A stretch of 64,000 bases of DNA from Craterostigma plantagineum (lineage: Eukaryota > Streptophyta > Magnoliopsida > Lamiales > Linderniaceae), in the NCBI GenBank assembly GCA_027422505.1, contig JAPQWV010001326.1, positions 1 to 64,000 on the forward strand, given 5' to 3'. How positions within the stretch are numbered: position 1 is the stretch's first letter; each line of letters opens with the position of its first letter. Position numbers and translations under genes: made by a program. The notes under the pieces were generated by a model. The model was given only the letters and a program-made list of their open reading frames with translations. It was not told the DNA's origin and made no database searches. Positions 36,761 to 48,600 of the stretch are shown piece after piece.

Positions 36761-36940
36761 TGCGATTTGATTTTTTTTTGTTATGTTTGACTCTGATTTG
36801 GATGTGTGATTGCGATATCAAAAGTGTTGTATGGAAAAGGACTTTAAATAGAAATTTAAATTCAAAAGGGCAAAATCGTCTTTTTTCAGCCCTTTAGGGG
36901 GCGGTGACCAGGAAAAAAGGGGCGATGAATAGCAATCCAG
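36671..36940 (-). repeat. Right terminal inverted repeat of the MULE
   Basis: Partner of 30668-30960. It includes the transposase start codon (36760) and first splice donor (36702-36701) at the same relative places as the PMD gene's in the left repeat. Confidence 0.9.
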
Positions 36941-36949
36941 ATTCCAATT

Positions 36950-37705
36950 TTACCCCCTGATAATAGTCCTTCCATTATCGTTGTCTTCGACAGCATCTAT
37001 CAATTTTCGATCTTCACCCATGGCTGCGCGCACTCGACGACCGACGGGAGCTGGCGGCGGGACGACCGACGAGAGCTGGCGGCGGGACGACCGACGGGTG
37101 CTGGCAGCGGGATGATTGACGGGAGCTGGCAGCCGGACATGGCTGCGCGCACTCGACGGGAGCTTTCGTCCACCGTGCACGGCCACATCCTTTCCGGGAG
37201 CGGAGACGAGTGGGCCGCATCCTTTCCGGCCGCATCCTTTAGATGGCTTGAGGAGATCTCCGCCAGTGGCAGTTAGGCTTTCGCGGCGTAATCATTGGGG
37301 AACTTTTTAACCCGAGATCTGAGCTTGCAATTTGGAATCGAAGCCGATGAGACGCCGAAGCTTTTCTGTAATTTGGGTAAATGAAGATGATGAAGCTTTT
37401 CTAGTTGAAGCTTTTCTGTAATTTGTGGAGTGGAACTTATTTAATTTGAAGACGATGAAGACGATGAAGACGATGGACTGTAGCTTTTTTAATATTTTAA
37501 TGGCTTTAATTTTTGAAGGGTAAAAATGTATTTCCGTCTATTTAGCAAATTATATACACATCTCACAAGTACATATCAATCACTATCATACTTCATTACC
37601 CAAATAATTAAAACATTCATATCAAACATAATAAATACTCTATCAACAAAATCCTTGTATACTCATACACAAATAATCTATACCCATCAAATCCAAATAC
37701 ACTGA
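36950..37705. other. Interior of the Harbinger-like element, with a minisatellite
   Basis: No gene is supported. At 37035-37140 there are four imperfect copies of a 27-29 bp unit like CGACCGACGGGAGCTGGC. GATGAAGAC triplet-rich sequence lies at 37380-37475. The rest is AT-rich. Confidence 0.55.
37035..37140. repeat. GC-rich minisatellite, about 27-bp unit, 4 copies
   Basis: Units share GACCGACGGGAGCTGGCGGC with point changes. The array sits inside the older element, next to the MULE's right target duplication. Confidence 0.7.
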
Positions 37706-37752
37706 TATCAAACGAGCCCTATATGGTATCATTAGTCCGGAAAGTATGCGAT

Positions 37753-38222
37753 ATAGGGATGGCAACGGGGCGAGTCTGAAACATGTTTGGCAGGACCCGA
37801 GACTCGCCCCGTTTATTTTATTCCTTTTCTATTTCTAAGCTTTAAATTTATTTATTTTATATAGTTAAATATTTATATAATATAAACATACATGTAAATT
37901 ATGTTTATTAAATATATATTTCTGTTTATACATTTTTTGTTTATAATTTAATTATATGTTTCTATATATTTACATAATTATATATTTTTGTATATAATTT
38001 ACTTATATGTTTCTATATATTTACATAATTATATAAAATAGTTATATATAAAAATTATCCGGGGCGGGTCTCGGGGCGGGTTTTGGCCAAACCCGGATCC
38101 GCCTCGAACCCGGCCGGGTTGAGTCACTTGAGACCTGAGACCCGCCCCGTTACCCGTATAATAACCCATTAGGGGCGGGTTTTGGCGGGTTCAGGTCTGA
38201 ACCCTTCCCATTGCCATCCCTA
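37753..38222. mobile_element. hAT-like MITE
   Basis: The ends are inverted: TAGGGATGGCAACGGG at the left and, reversed, TAGGGATGGCAATGGG at the right (15 of 16). GC-rich GGGGCGGG arms enclose an AT-rich core. The 8-bp flanks TATGCGAT and TAAGCAAT differ at two positions. Copy A near 4545-4560 has the continuous sequence without the element, an empty site. No transposase is encoded. Confidence 0.7.
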
Positions 38223-38225
38223 TAA

Positions 38226-41200
38226 GCAATTGAACTGAAACTCTTCTTATTATTCTTCCTCAAAATGACATTTAGTTTCACTTTTTTCTTGAGTAAAAGA
38301 ATTGAGAAATTTAGGTGCCTATGTATCTACCTATTGGATATTTACTGCTTTTATTGAAAATGTAATAATACAAGAAAAGTTTTTTGACGCGCAAAATCAT
38401 AGAAGAAAAAGTAAGCGCATTCATTCCCTAATTGTCAGGAAAAAATTATACAAAAATGTAGACGGGCGACATAATATTTCGTGATAAATCAAGATTTGCT
38501 GTGACAATAATTAAATTTGTTACTACTTTTGACTTGGAGGATAAATGAACAATTTAATTTCAATTGCTAAAAAACGCATGAAGAGTAGATAAATTATTAG
38601 TTTAACAATGATGATTATTTAAAGCAGAAACGATTTAAAAAAGAAAGGTTTAATGATAAAGGAAAAAAGAATAGTTGCGAGCACCAGAAATCCTTGGAAG
38701 GACAAGCGAAGCTAGTACCGGATTATGGAAAACCAAATACGCGCAATATTTTTCCATTATAGCTCTCTATAATCGAAGGTATTGGATTAGGTGCGTGATC
38801 CTTGTTTCTCTGCTGATGTTTGTTTAATATTGATAATTTACTCCACTGATTTGCTTCTTTCACTGTAAATCTACGAGTTGCGTTCTTGTGTACTCTTTGT
38901 TGTTATAATTTTCATTGCAGTGATTGTTGCCGTTTGCTGCTGTAAATTATATCTTAGGATGTTTTTATTAGCTTTGATTTCTTTAAGTAGTGTAGACTCT
39001 GTCTTTTACTAGATTTTAGTGTGTGCTTTCAGTAGCAGAAAGTAATTGTTTTCGTCATTTTCTCTGTCGATGTTTTCTGATGCTAAGAAAAGGAAGTGGA
39101 AGCGAGTTAGAGATAAAGCACAATTCGAAAAATTTTGATGTTCCACTATCTTTCTCCTTGAAATTTCCTGAATTTATTGCCACTGGAAAATGGTACATGG
39201 TCTTCAACTATAACAATAACATCTAACTGCATACGATTAAGTATGCCTATTTCATTTAATTGACTGGTTTGTACTCGTTATCCATGATGATTTAAGTTTC
39301 CCAACTTCCTGCGCTGGTGAAGTGAAGGATATAATTATTCACTGATGTTACTTGTATTTTGCATGGCTGAAAATATAAAGTTTGTGTAAGATAGTTCAGT
39401 TGATTTATTTTGTCTCTTCCTCTGAAAATGATTCCACTACACAGAGACAGACATCTTGGTATTTAGAGAAATTAACCATATGAAAGATTCGGGAACAACG
39501 TAGAATATCTATATCGACGTAACAAGTGCTGTGGAACATGTGATATCTTTTGCTGACACATTACTAACTGCTGAAATTTTTGTCCAATAGGTAGGTACAA
39601 GTGGGCTAATCCATCTACCCTCGAGGCACCTTATTTAACCGTTCTTGTCAACCAAATGCCGACTCATATATTTCAGTTCAAACACTCTATTCGTACAACC
39701 ACTAACCATATTCTAGCAGTTGTAGAACTTGAAGTCTCTTAGGGCCCTCAGGTAAAGACTTTTTTATGTAACCAAGTTTTTGAGTTTCATGCGAGGTGGC
39801 GTTTTTTTTTTACCAGATAAATAATAACGAGCGTCGTCAGTTGCTAGAAGATCACTGCTTGTTTGTTTATCTGTCACTGTCGAGGGTATGATCAAGTCAA
39901 TCTCCCGGATTATCCACATTGGCTAATTAGCTATCGCTCGGCTGTTTTCTTCAGCTTTTGAATGGTTCAGCTATTAATCCAGCCAAGGGTACAGGTCGAA
40001 AGAATCTTTTATGCTAGTTATCATTTCACGATTCTTGAACTGCTCAACTTCTTTTTTTGTAAGTGTACATGGAACAGTTTCCATTGGATTATTTTCTAGT
40101 AAAATTGTGTATGTTTCAGTCTGCATTAATAGAAAAGCGCAGTAGTTGTTGTAGTAAAATGATGCACATTGGGACGACGTATGTAGTGACTAAGCAATCC
40201 GTGGTCTATTCATGTTAAGTGGCCATCATTCTATGAACTTGAATAAATTTCCAATACTTTCAATTGCATCGATGGGGGTTTAACGTTTTCTTCCGAATGT
40301 GACGACTTACATTGGAGTATTTATTTATGTTTTCGATTTTCTGCAAGAGGAAAACAATGATGGTAAATAAAAGTCGTGTTTTGTCGTTGTCGTTGTCGCT
40401 GTCGCGATTTTACCTTATTATTCGGTAGAAAACCTAGAAGTGATGCCAATTTCTTCATGAGCTCTTGACATTTCTAAGCAGCCGCCATCTTCATACACAA
40501 AATTATTTTCTCCTTCTGTCACATAAATCTTTTGTTTTGCTCTAAAGCTTTACCCATCATCTAGAATTTGAAATCCCCTCTAGTCACCGTTTCGTTTTCT
40601 TCTGTTTTTTTCTTCTGCTAATTTTGAGCTCTTGCAAATAAATCGGTGTTGGAAGGATTATTCCAATAATGTTTCAACCAAGTGAAAATCAGATCCAATT
40701 GTTTTCATTTGTGATTCAAAAGGAGAACTGCTTTTCTGGATGCTCAAAGTTTGGTTGCTTTAGTCGGCAGGTTTGTGCTTAACGACATCTTGTATTTACA
40801 CCACTTTTCAGATTTAGATCCAATTCATGCATATGTCTGTTCATTTGATTTACAGAATGGTCTCACTGCGGCTGTTTTCATTGGCATATGAATGGTTCTG
40901 CTATTAATCCAGCAAAAGGTACATTTCCAAAAAACGTTTTTATTCCTGTTATTATTTCATGATTTTAGAAGTACTCATCTTTTTTTTGTTAGAACCGACG
41001 TTTTTTCTTACATTATTTTTCTATAAATTGCATTATTCTTTTGGTGTATTTTACACTGTTGCAGTTGCGAGTTGTGTGAAATTTAGGAGTCTAAAGTTTT
41101 TAGGTACGCGGTTGAGCATGTAATGTATGGTGATGTTTTTTTGCTGAACTAGTTTTACCAGCCTGATGTTTTACTTCATATGTATATTTTGTAGTTGGCT

Positions 41201-44184
41201 CGGGAAAATCTTAAACTTTCTGTAGAATTCTTTTTTTTTTTTTATGATTTTGTCAAAAATCTTTTTTTTTTTTCGGCAATGTTCGATGCTACTGGTTAAG
41301 CACAAATGAATTTGTTGCAATATTTCTCTGCACCGTCCTGAAACAATGTTGCTTCAGACGAAGTCATATTCTTATTCCTTGACAGAATCTTTTGTCGACC
41401 TTTTTGGTTAGAATTTTATGGAATCTCTTATTAACCTTGTTGGTTAGAGTTCTTAAAGCATTGTTGTGCTTGTTATTCTTTGAAATAGAAGTTGCTACCT
41501 TGCGTGTCGGTGGAAGATCTTTATTTGTGAATGTTGTGCATAACGTTTAGTTGATTGTTAAGATATGAGTGGTTAATTAATTTATGCACAGCAGCTTAAA
41601 TTAAACTGCAGTCACAGATCATTTGCAGTGGAGGCTGAGGCATCGAAAGACATTCAGTTGATCAACCACTTTGCACCAGGCTTATAGTAGGAAAATCAAG
41701 TCTGCATTTGGATCTCATGGCCCTATATCACATGAAGCTCTCGTGCTCATGAAAAAATGGTTTATTTCAAGCTTCTAAGGTAGGAGTTGTTCATTCTACA
41801 ACTCGAGAAATTTTTTCTGTTGAAACAGAGCGTTTCTTGGTTAAAAATTCAAACTTCATTTGTTTCATATTGTTAATGTTGTATATTAACATATACCTCT
41901 TTCTATTTGTAAGGGACGAGCGCTGGAAATACAGTATTTGGGAAGTTTCCATCCATTGATGCCCACAGCTTCTTTACCGTAAGTTTTCAAAGAAATTGTC
42001 CAGGGGAAGCCGTCTATTACAAATAGTTACTGGTATGTGTTTGTGGCGACTGCACTTTGATCACAGAAACTTTGAACTAAGTCTGCTCACTTTTTTTTTA
42101 TATCTTATTCCCGCTCTTGTTTGCAAGCACTCAAGGGTACTCGTGTCTCTATGATGTGAGGAATTCACATCACCTATTCTTCGGAAACATATGGCCAAGG
42201 ATGCCATGACTACTTGTATTGAATCAGCATTTTCCTTGGTTGTGATCCAAATCAGATTTGTGATAATTACTTTGTTTCGTGCTTGCAGATAGGTTTACAC
42301 TATTCTTTGGAAAGGATGGTGCCGAATATGTTAATTTCGCAGGAAGCAGGAATTTGGAGAACAGTGTTTACAATTGCTACTCCTTAAAAGTTGCTCCAAA
42401 ATATCAGTTGTTTTCACAGGTGATTCAAAAGAAGAGTGACTTTTTTTTTTGTATTGTTGGTGATGTTGTGTTGTGTTTAAAATATGGCTGCTTTATTCGG
42501 TAGGTTCTGTTCAAAGAATGTTTCCACGTCGTACGCCACTTTTCAGATGTACATCCAATTCATGTATATGTCCGTTCCTTTGATCTGACATGCTGATGGT
42601 CTCTTATCTGACCGGTCAACGGTCTCAGTCTGGCTTTTTTCATTGGCTTAAGAATGGTCAGCTGTTAATTTAGTCAAAGCTACATTTCGAACTAGCGTTT
42701 TTAACTTTTTATGTCTGTTATTATTTCGTGATTCTAGAAGTACCCATCTTCTTTTTGTTCTAAGTGTACATTAGATTTTTTATTGAACTATTTTCTAATA
42801 AATTGCTTTGTTGTTTCTGTGTATACTTTAGTTTTTTGTAGTTGCGATTGTGTGAGTTTTGCGAGTTCCTAATCTTTACGTATATCGTTGAGCATGTCCT
42901 GTGGGTGATGTTTGTTTATTAATTCATTTCCATCCTCAAATCTCTTTCTGTGTATGATGTTTTAATGGATTTGGACGTTCTGTTCTCGAAAATTTTTGAT
43001 TGTACGGTGAAGTACTGGATTTGCATATTATTGTCCGATGTTTACTCATTCTGTTGAGCATATACGATGATGAACTGATTTTTTTTGTTCGCCTGTCCTC
43101 TCTATGGAGCTCTTGGGCTGCATTTGGTATGCGTATCGTGTAGCATTTTCGCAGCAGACGATGACTAAGGATGCCGCGGGTACTCTTATCATACCAGCTA
43201 TTCTTCGGTCGTGAATTCCAAATTAGATTTGGTGAGTATGACTTTGTTAGGTGCTTGCAAATAGGTTACACTGAAGAATGGTACCGAATATTACTATGTT
43301 GGTTTTCCAAAAGTTATTGTTAGTTAGTTTTGCAGTTGATTCTCTTTCTACAAAGAATTCGTGAGCTTCTGCGGAAGAGCCCTTTAAGAAGAATGTCCTT
43401 CGTCTTGGTGAGTTAAATTGAGCAGCAATGAGCTAAATGTACGTAGTAGTCCTTTGAATCCCATCTAACAACAATGAGCTAAATTTCGTACTACTTTTTT
43501 GAATCCAGTTAAAATGCGCTAAATATTGATAGCTCTTACGTTTTGCTCCCAAAAGAATGAACATTATGGGAAGGATGGTCAACGTTTATTTTAATGAAGC
43601 TGTTCGTGTATGAGACTCTGCAGAAGGAGCCATCATTAGGAGGTCGACTTTTAGCGAAGAATTTGGAGACTTTGACAAAGGCAAGATTAGCTGTCAAGTG
43701 TCTGTGCGTTTCCTTATTGATGAATGATTGGTTGGATAAATAAATATATACGAATAAGGAGGATTAGGTTGCTCTTCAGGTATGTGATCCTCTTTTTCAT
43801 ATAGTTCTTCAACATAAAATTTTCATGGGCACATACATTCTTCCATCTACTTACTTGCTCCAGTTCAGTCTCACAGATCCTCTTTATAAGCCGAAGGATC
43901 AAACGAATCACAAATAAGCTTTGGGGAAAAGAGCTTGAGGAGAAGTCCGACAAGTTTGAGCAACCAAGGAATATCTCATAATTTGGATAATGGTGGTGCA
44001 CAAATTGAGCATGCTCCTATTTTTCCCGTAAATTCTCGGTCAGTGACTACGATTAAGGATTAGATGAAAGGATGCGCTAAAAAGGAAAGAGACATAAAAT
44101 TGAGCATGAGCTGTTTTTTTTCCTAGAATTCTTCAACATAAAATTTTGCATGGCCACATACATCATTCTCGGTCTACTTACTTG
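38226..44184. repeat. Segmental duplication copy B (decayed gene cluster)
   Basis: Collinear with copy A from about 4557 onward, by eye at roughly 80-90 percent identity in the better blocks, with many indels. It lacks the SINE of copy A. The coiled-coil-like exon (ELEEKSDKFEQ after frame choice) recurs near 43899-43970, as in copies A and C. Everything is interrupted; the SET exons are annotated separately. The match stops at about 44184, where an unrelated gene fragment begins. Confidence 0.75.
39590..39905 (+). pseudogene. SMYD-like SET-domain protein fragment, copy B
   Basis: Paralogue of 7580-7990. It keeps RSCQPNA-SY and the GGGCCCTCAG exon end with a GTAAAG donor, but has lost NHSC (histidine to arginine) and the post-SET cysteines (the CHC stretch reads YLSL). 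Comparing the two copies shows that copy A's TT and copy B's PN cover the same NHSCxPN site. Confidence 0.55.
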
Positions 44185-44186
44185 AT

Positions 44187-44280
44187 CGCTCGTGCCCTAA
44201 AAATTCTGACCGACGAACTGAAAGAATTCTCGTCGCTCGACGTCGAACTCTACAAAGATCTTACATATGCTGCTGCTCAA
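44187..44280 (+). pseudogene. Possible TOPLESS-like CTLH-domain exon fragment
   Basis: One open stretch reads ALKILTDELKEFSSLDVELY then KDLTYAAAQ. It resembles the CTLH region of TOPLESS and related co-repressors, where an A-x-I-L-x-x-D-L-K-x-F-S-x-x-x-E-E-L-[FY]-K-E-[IL]-T pattern is known. The fragment begins exactly where copy B similarity ends and runs into a T-rich stretch. About 31 residues only; a chance or other helical match is possible. Confidence 0.4.
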
Positions 44281-45164
44281 TTTTTTTCTTTTTTATTTTA
44301 ATGATAAAAAATTGTATTGACCCGAATTGATTGCATTTATATCCCAGTGACCCACCGAGCTTATGAAAAGAAGAAATTAAGTAAAAGATCACTCAACAAG
44401 GAACACAATAAATGGTGTCATCAGAAGATATTCTTCTTTTAAAGAATAAAATCCCACCTTTCTACTAGAAGAAAACGCCCAAGCACAAAATAACGCACTG
44501 TTTCGTTTCGTTTCTTCACTTGGGCAAAAAGAAAGCATCTGCTCTTATCTTTGCTTGTTTACATGTTATATTTGAGGTCTTTTCTGCCTTGCCTCGTCTG
44601 CGGCCGGCGATGGCCTCCTTTCAATTGAATCTCACCCGAAGCTGTGAGCTTGTTGTGTATTATGTATCTATGCGCAAATAATCGACCATCCATTTGGAAA
44701 GAATAGAAAAACGCCATGAGATAATTTGATGTATGTATGCGCTCGCGCACAACGGGTTTATTGCTTAGGATTGATTCGACAGTAACTATTTGTTGTCCTT
44801 TTTTCTTTATTTTCTTCTCTTAATTATTTATATGCTTGTGCGTCAAGCATTGGTTTGCTACTACAAACCTTTAGGACTATGTACAGTAGGGATCAGTACA
44901 TTAGTGGTGTTTTGATATGGGCTGGAGTGTGTGGGTCAAACAAACGATATCAATGTCAGCTAGTTCCATTGTTTTATGCGAGAAATTGTAGTTTGCTGTA
45001 TGTGATACCTTTCATTTGAGAACGAATTGGCAAAAAGCATATGCGATGAAGAATAATAAATTGTGTCGCGGTATCATCATATGCACGATCCATTTTAATC
45101 TTGAGGTGGGGATTATTGATTAGAGGAGTAAATAATCTTTCTTCAAACGTATCTAACGATCCAT
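44281..45164. other. Intergenic DNA, nothing recognised
   Basis: T-rich start, then mixed sequence without a supportable gene. It lies between two host gene fragments; I looked for transposon ends that would explain joint capture and saw none. Confidence 0.45.
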
Positions 45165-45165
45165 T

Positions 45166-45300
45166 ACATTCCACTGCAGTGCGAGGAGAGAGCACACTGT
45201 CCAATCATGAATCTTCATGAAGCTTGTGCATATTGGCTTGCAGATATATCGATGAGGTGGTGATTGGTGCTCCATGGGAGGTATCTGAAGATATGGTACG
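45166..45300 (+). pseudogene. PECT1-like: Ethanolamine-phosphate cytidylyltransferase exon fragment
   Basis: The open stretch ACRYIDEVVIGAPWEVSEDM (45230-45293) matches the second cytidylyltransferase repeat of plant PECT1, where a CRYVDEVIIGAPWEV-type sequence is known. Upstream, in a frame shifted by a small indel, MNLHE and SLCILA continue the family order just before it, and SARR-like codons come before that. The enzyme makes CDP-ethanolamine for phosphatidylethanolamine synthesis. Only about 45 residues are left, with at least one frame break, so this is a dead fragment. The next expected family segment does not follow. Confidence 0.7.
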
Positions 45301-45620
45301 ATTTCTTTCAAGTAAATGTTTCCTACTTTCTTTACCATGTCTGATGATGAGCAACGGGGTCGATATAACACAACAAAAGGCTAAAGATAATTAAATGGTA
45401 CTTTTATTTAGATTAGTGGCTGTTAGAAATTACTATGGTGTTTGATGTTCTGCACATATTATTGCCTTAAATCTCTTAATAGATGCTTTATACTGCTTAT
45501 GACCACCTTTAAAATTTCTGTGGTTGTCAGTATGTGTTTGTGCTGTCTGCGTTGTGTGATTACGTTTAGATAAATATTTGATAAATGTTTTGCTACCTTT
45601 TGCTTCAGCTGTAGATAAAA
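45301..45620. other. Intergenic DNA before duplication C
   Basis: AT-rich, no gene seen. Similarity with copies A and B becomes visible from about 45620-45770. Confidence 0.45.
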
Positions 45621-48600
45621 AATATAAGAGGCTTGCTTCGTTGTGTCCTTGGGTGGTTGATATTTGTTCCTAATTCCCTTCGAAATCTGATCTCGTGTCC
45701 GACTCCGAACTCGTATTCTTTGCTGCCTCCTTGGTTATTACAGATTATGTCGAATATTTTCCATTGATTTCTTTAGTGTACAGTGTCTTTTTACTCGTTT
45801 TCACTGTGTGCTTTTGATGTTCAAGTAGTGGTTTTCTTGATTTTTTCTGTCAATGTTTTTCGAGTTAAGAAAAAAGAAAGTGGACTTAAGTAAGAGATGA
45901 AGCACAATGCAGATTTTGATGTTTCAGTATATTTCTCTAATATATTTTCCTTGTCTTAATGCATTTAAAAGTTCAATGGTTTTCCGTTTTTTAGAACATC
46001 TAAGTACATACGATCACATATACCTGTTTACTTTAATTGACTGTTTTGTCTGACCTTAGCTAATTCGGTCAGAACGTATATTGACATATGCAATTCTGAT
46101 GTTTCACCATCTTTCTCCTACATCCTGAATATCTTAACAGATTCCTATGTCCTTTAATTTACTGTATTCTAAACCTTGCTGATTGGTTATGACTACATTC
46201 TTTGTACCGGTTAACCATGATGATAAGTTTCCCAATCTCCTGTACTTGTGAAAGATCATTATTCATATATGTTACACATATTTGTGATGTTTAAAATAAG
46301 TTACAATTGGTCGACTGATTTAATATTTTTTCCTCCAAGCATGGTTCCACACCACAGTAATCTTTTGGCATTTACAGTAGTAGTTGCTGAGGTAAACTTG
46401 ATGCACATTGGGACCATGGATGTAGTCACTAAGCTATCCATGGTTTATTCATATTTGGTGGTTGTCATTGGATGAACTTGAATGTACTTGTAACAGTTTC
46501 GGTTGCAGGACAAACACGACACTTCAGTAAGGTTTAACGCTTTCTCCGAATGTGACGACTTTTATATGCGTTTTCCATTTTTAACGAGCGGCAAACAAAA
46601 CGATGGTAAAGCAAAGTCGTATTTTATTGTTGTCATCTTTCCTTACCTTATTATTCGTTGAAACCCTAGAAGCAATCCCAATCTCTTCGAAAGCTCTCGA
46701 CATTTCTAAGCGGCCGCCAGGTATCTCCATCTACCAAATTATATTCTCCTATTTCAATTAATTTTTTTTGTCTTATTTTCTCTAAAGCTTTACCCATCGC
46801 CTGGAATTTGAAATCACGTCCTGTATGTTTCTTTATCTTCTTCTAAATGAGCACTTGTCAGTTAAATGGGTGTTTGAGGATTATTCCAACAATGTTTCAG
46901 CCAGTGAAAATCGGATCCAATTGTTTTTTACTTATGATTCAGAAGAAGAATGAATTTTTTGGATGCTTTGGCTGCTTTAATCGGTTAGTTTGTGATTAAC
47001 GAGATCTTTGTATTCATATCACTTTCAGATCTATATCCAATTCATGTATATGTCCGCTTCTTTTATCTTACAGGCTGATGCTGCCTTGGCTTATGAATGG
47101 TTCTGCTATTAATCATGTCAAAAGGTACATGTCGGAACGTTTCTATTTCTGTTATTATTTCAGCATTCTAGAGTCCTCATGTTCTTTTATTCAAGTCTAC
47201 TTTGAATATTTTTTTCATCAAATTATTTTGATGTATGTTTCACTTGTTGCAGTTGCGAGTTTGTTTGAAATTTTATGAGTCTCAAACTTTTAGTAGGTGT
47301 ACGGTTTAACATGTATAGTGATGTTTGTTTCTGAAGTCGTGTCCCATTTTAAAATCTTCTTTTTTGCCTGATGTTTTACTGGATTTAAATATTCTGTAGT
47401 TGGCTCTTGAATATCTAAAATTTTAAAATTTCTGCAGATTAATTTAAATCATTTGTGTGGATGATTTTCATTAAGATGGCCATGTTAGATACAACTGGTT
47501 AAGCACAAATGGAGCTCTTGCAGTTTGCTCCTATTGGTAAAGAGCAAATATTGGTTTATCTTCGCAAATATTGGACTATGAAGATCTCTTTCTATTTCCC
47601 TCACGAGATTTATCTTCGTTTTGCCTCATATATATGTTCGTGTAACTACATCAATGGTACCACTTAGGATTTCATGGCTCAGCTCATTAACCAGAGATAT
47701 CTCCATCCATTTACTGAGCTGCAAGAACAGACAAAACATTGCAGATAGTTTAAACAGAGCGTTTCTTGGTAAAAGAAATTCAAACTTATCTGTTCCATAT
47801 GGTTATTAATCACCACCTTCTCTAAGAACTTTTGATTTCTTCGTCATTGATGCTGATGATCGTACATTAGCATTGTGTTTTTTTTTTTTTTTTTTCTGTT
47901 TATAAGGGACTCGCTCTGAAAGTTTGGGTGGTTTTTATCCCTTGATGCCCACAGCTCTTTTACCATAGCTTTCAAAGAAGCTGTCCAGGGAAGCCGCCAA
48001 TATTTACTAGTATGTATGTGCTTTTCGTGGCTACTTCCTTTTATATGTCATGTAAAACATTTAACTATTGCTGCTCCCGTTTTTCCTATCTTTTCCTTCC
48101 TTCTTGTTTGCAATCATTCAGGGGTATCGTGTATCTTTATGACGTGGACACTTAACATCACTTATTTTTTGCAACAAATGGCTAAGGAGGTCATGAGTCG
48201 TGACTACTCAGACTTGTTCGTGTTCCAAATCGGACTTGTGAGTATTAATTTGGTACGTGCTTGGAGATAGGTTTATGCTGTTCTTTGGGAAGGAGTTGGT
48301 GTTACTGGTTTTACAGTTGATCCAAAAATAGTTCAACCAAATAATCTGTTGCAATTGTGATTCAAAGAGAATGACTTTTTTTGTATTGTTGGTGATGCTA
48401 TGTTCTGTTTAAAGTGTGACTGCTTTAATCGTTGGACTTGTAATGAACGATATGTGCTGTATAACCACTACACTTTTCAGATCTATATTTTGTTCATGTA
48501 TGTGTTCGTTCCTTCAATCTCACAGGTTGATGGTTTTTGATCAGGCAGGTTGACAGTCTCAGTCTGGCTTTTTTCTTGGAGTATGACGTTTCTTTTTTTA

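Larger units (their letters stand above)
30668..36940. mobile_element. Mutator-like element with PMD, transposase and OTU genes
   Basis: The element is flanked by a perfect 9-bp duplication, ATTCCAATT (30659-30667 and 36941-36949), the size made by Mutator-like transposases. It has terminal inverted repeats of about 270-290 bp, a plus-strand plant mobile domain gene, and convergent minus-strand transposase and OTU protease coding sequence. The two units meet at an AT-rich interval (33330-33600). It is much more GC-rich than its surroundings. All three coding regions carry frameshifts, so it is probably no longer autonomous. Confidence 0.93.
30472..37719. mobile_element. Older Harbinger-like element hosting the MULE
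   Basis: The left end CGGCTCGTATGATA and the reverse complement of the right end (GGGCTCGTTTGATA) match at 12 of 14 bases, flanked by TAT on both sides. Without the MULE and its 9-bp duplication the element would be about 970 bp and has no transposase. PIF/Harbinger elements make 3-bp duplications, hence the suggestion; the family is tentative. Confidence 0.45.

Noticed and set aside
44150..45620. Helitron as carrier of the two host gene fragments
   Set aside because: No 5' TC and 3' CTRR with a terminal hairpin could be identified by eye.
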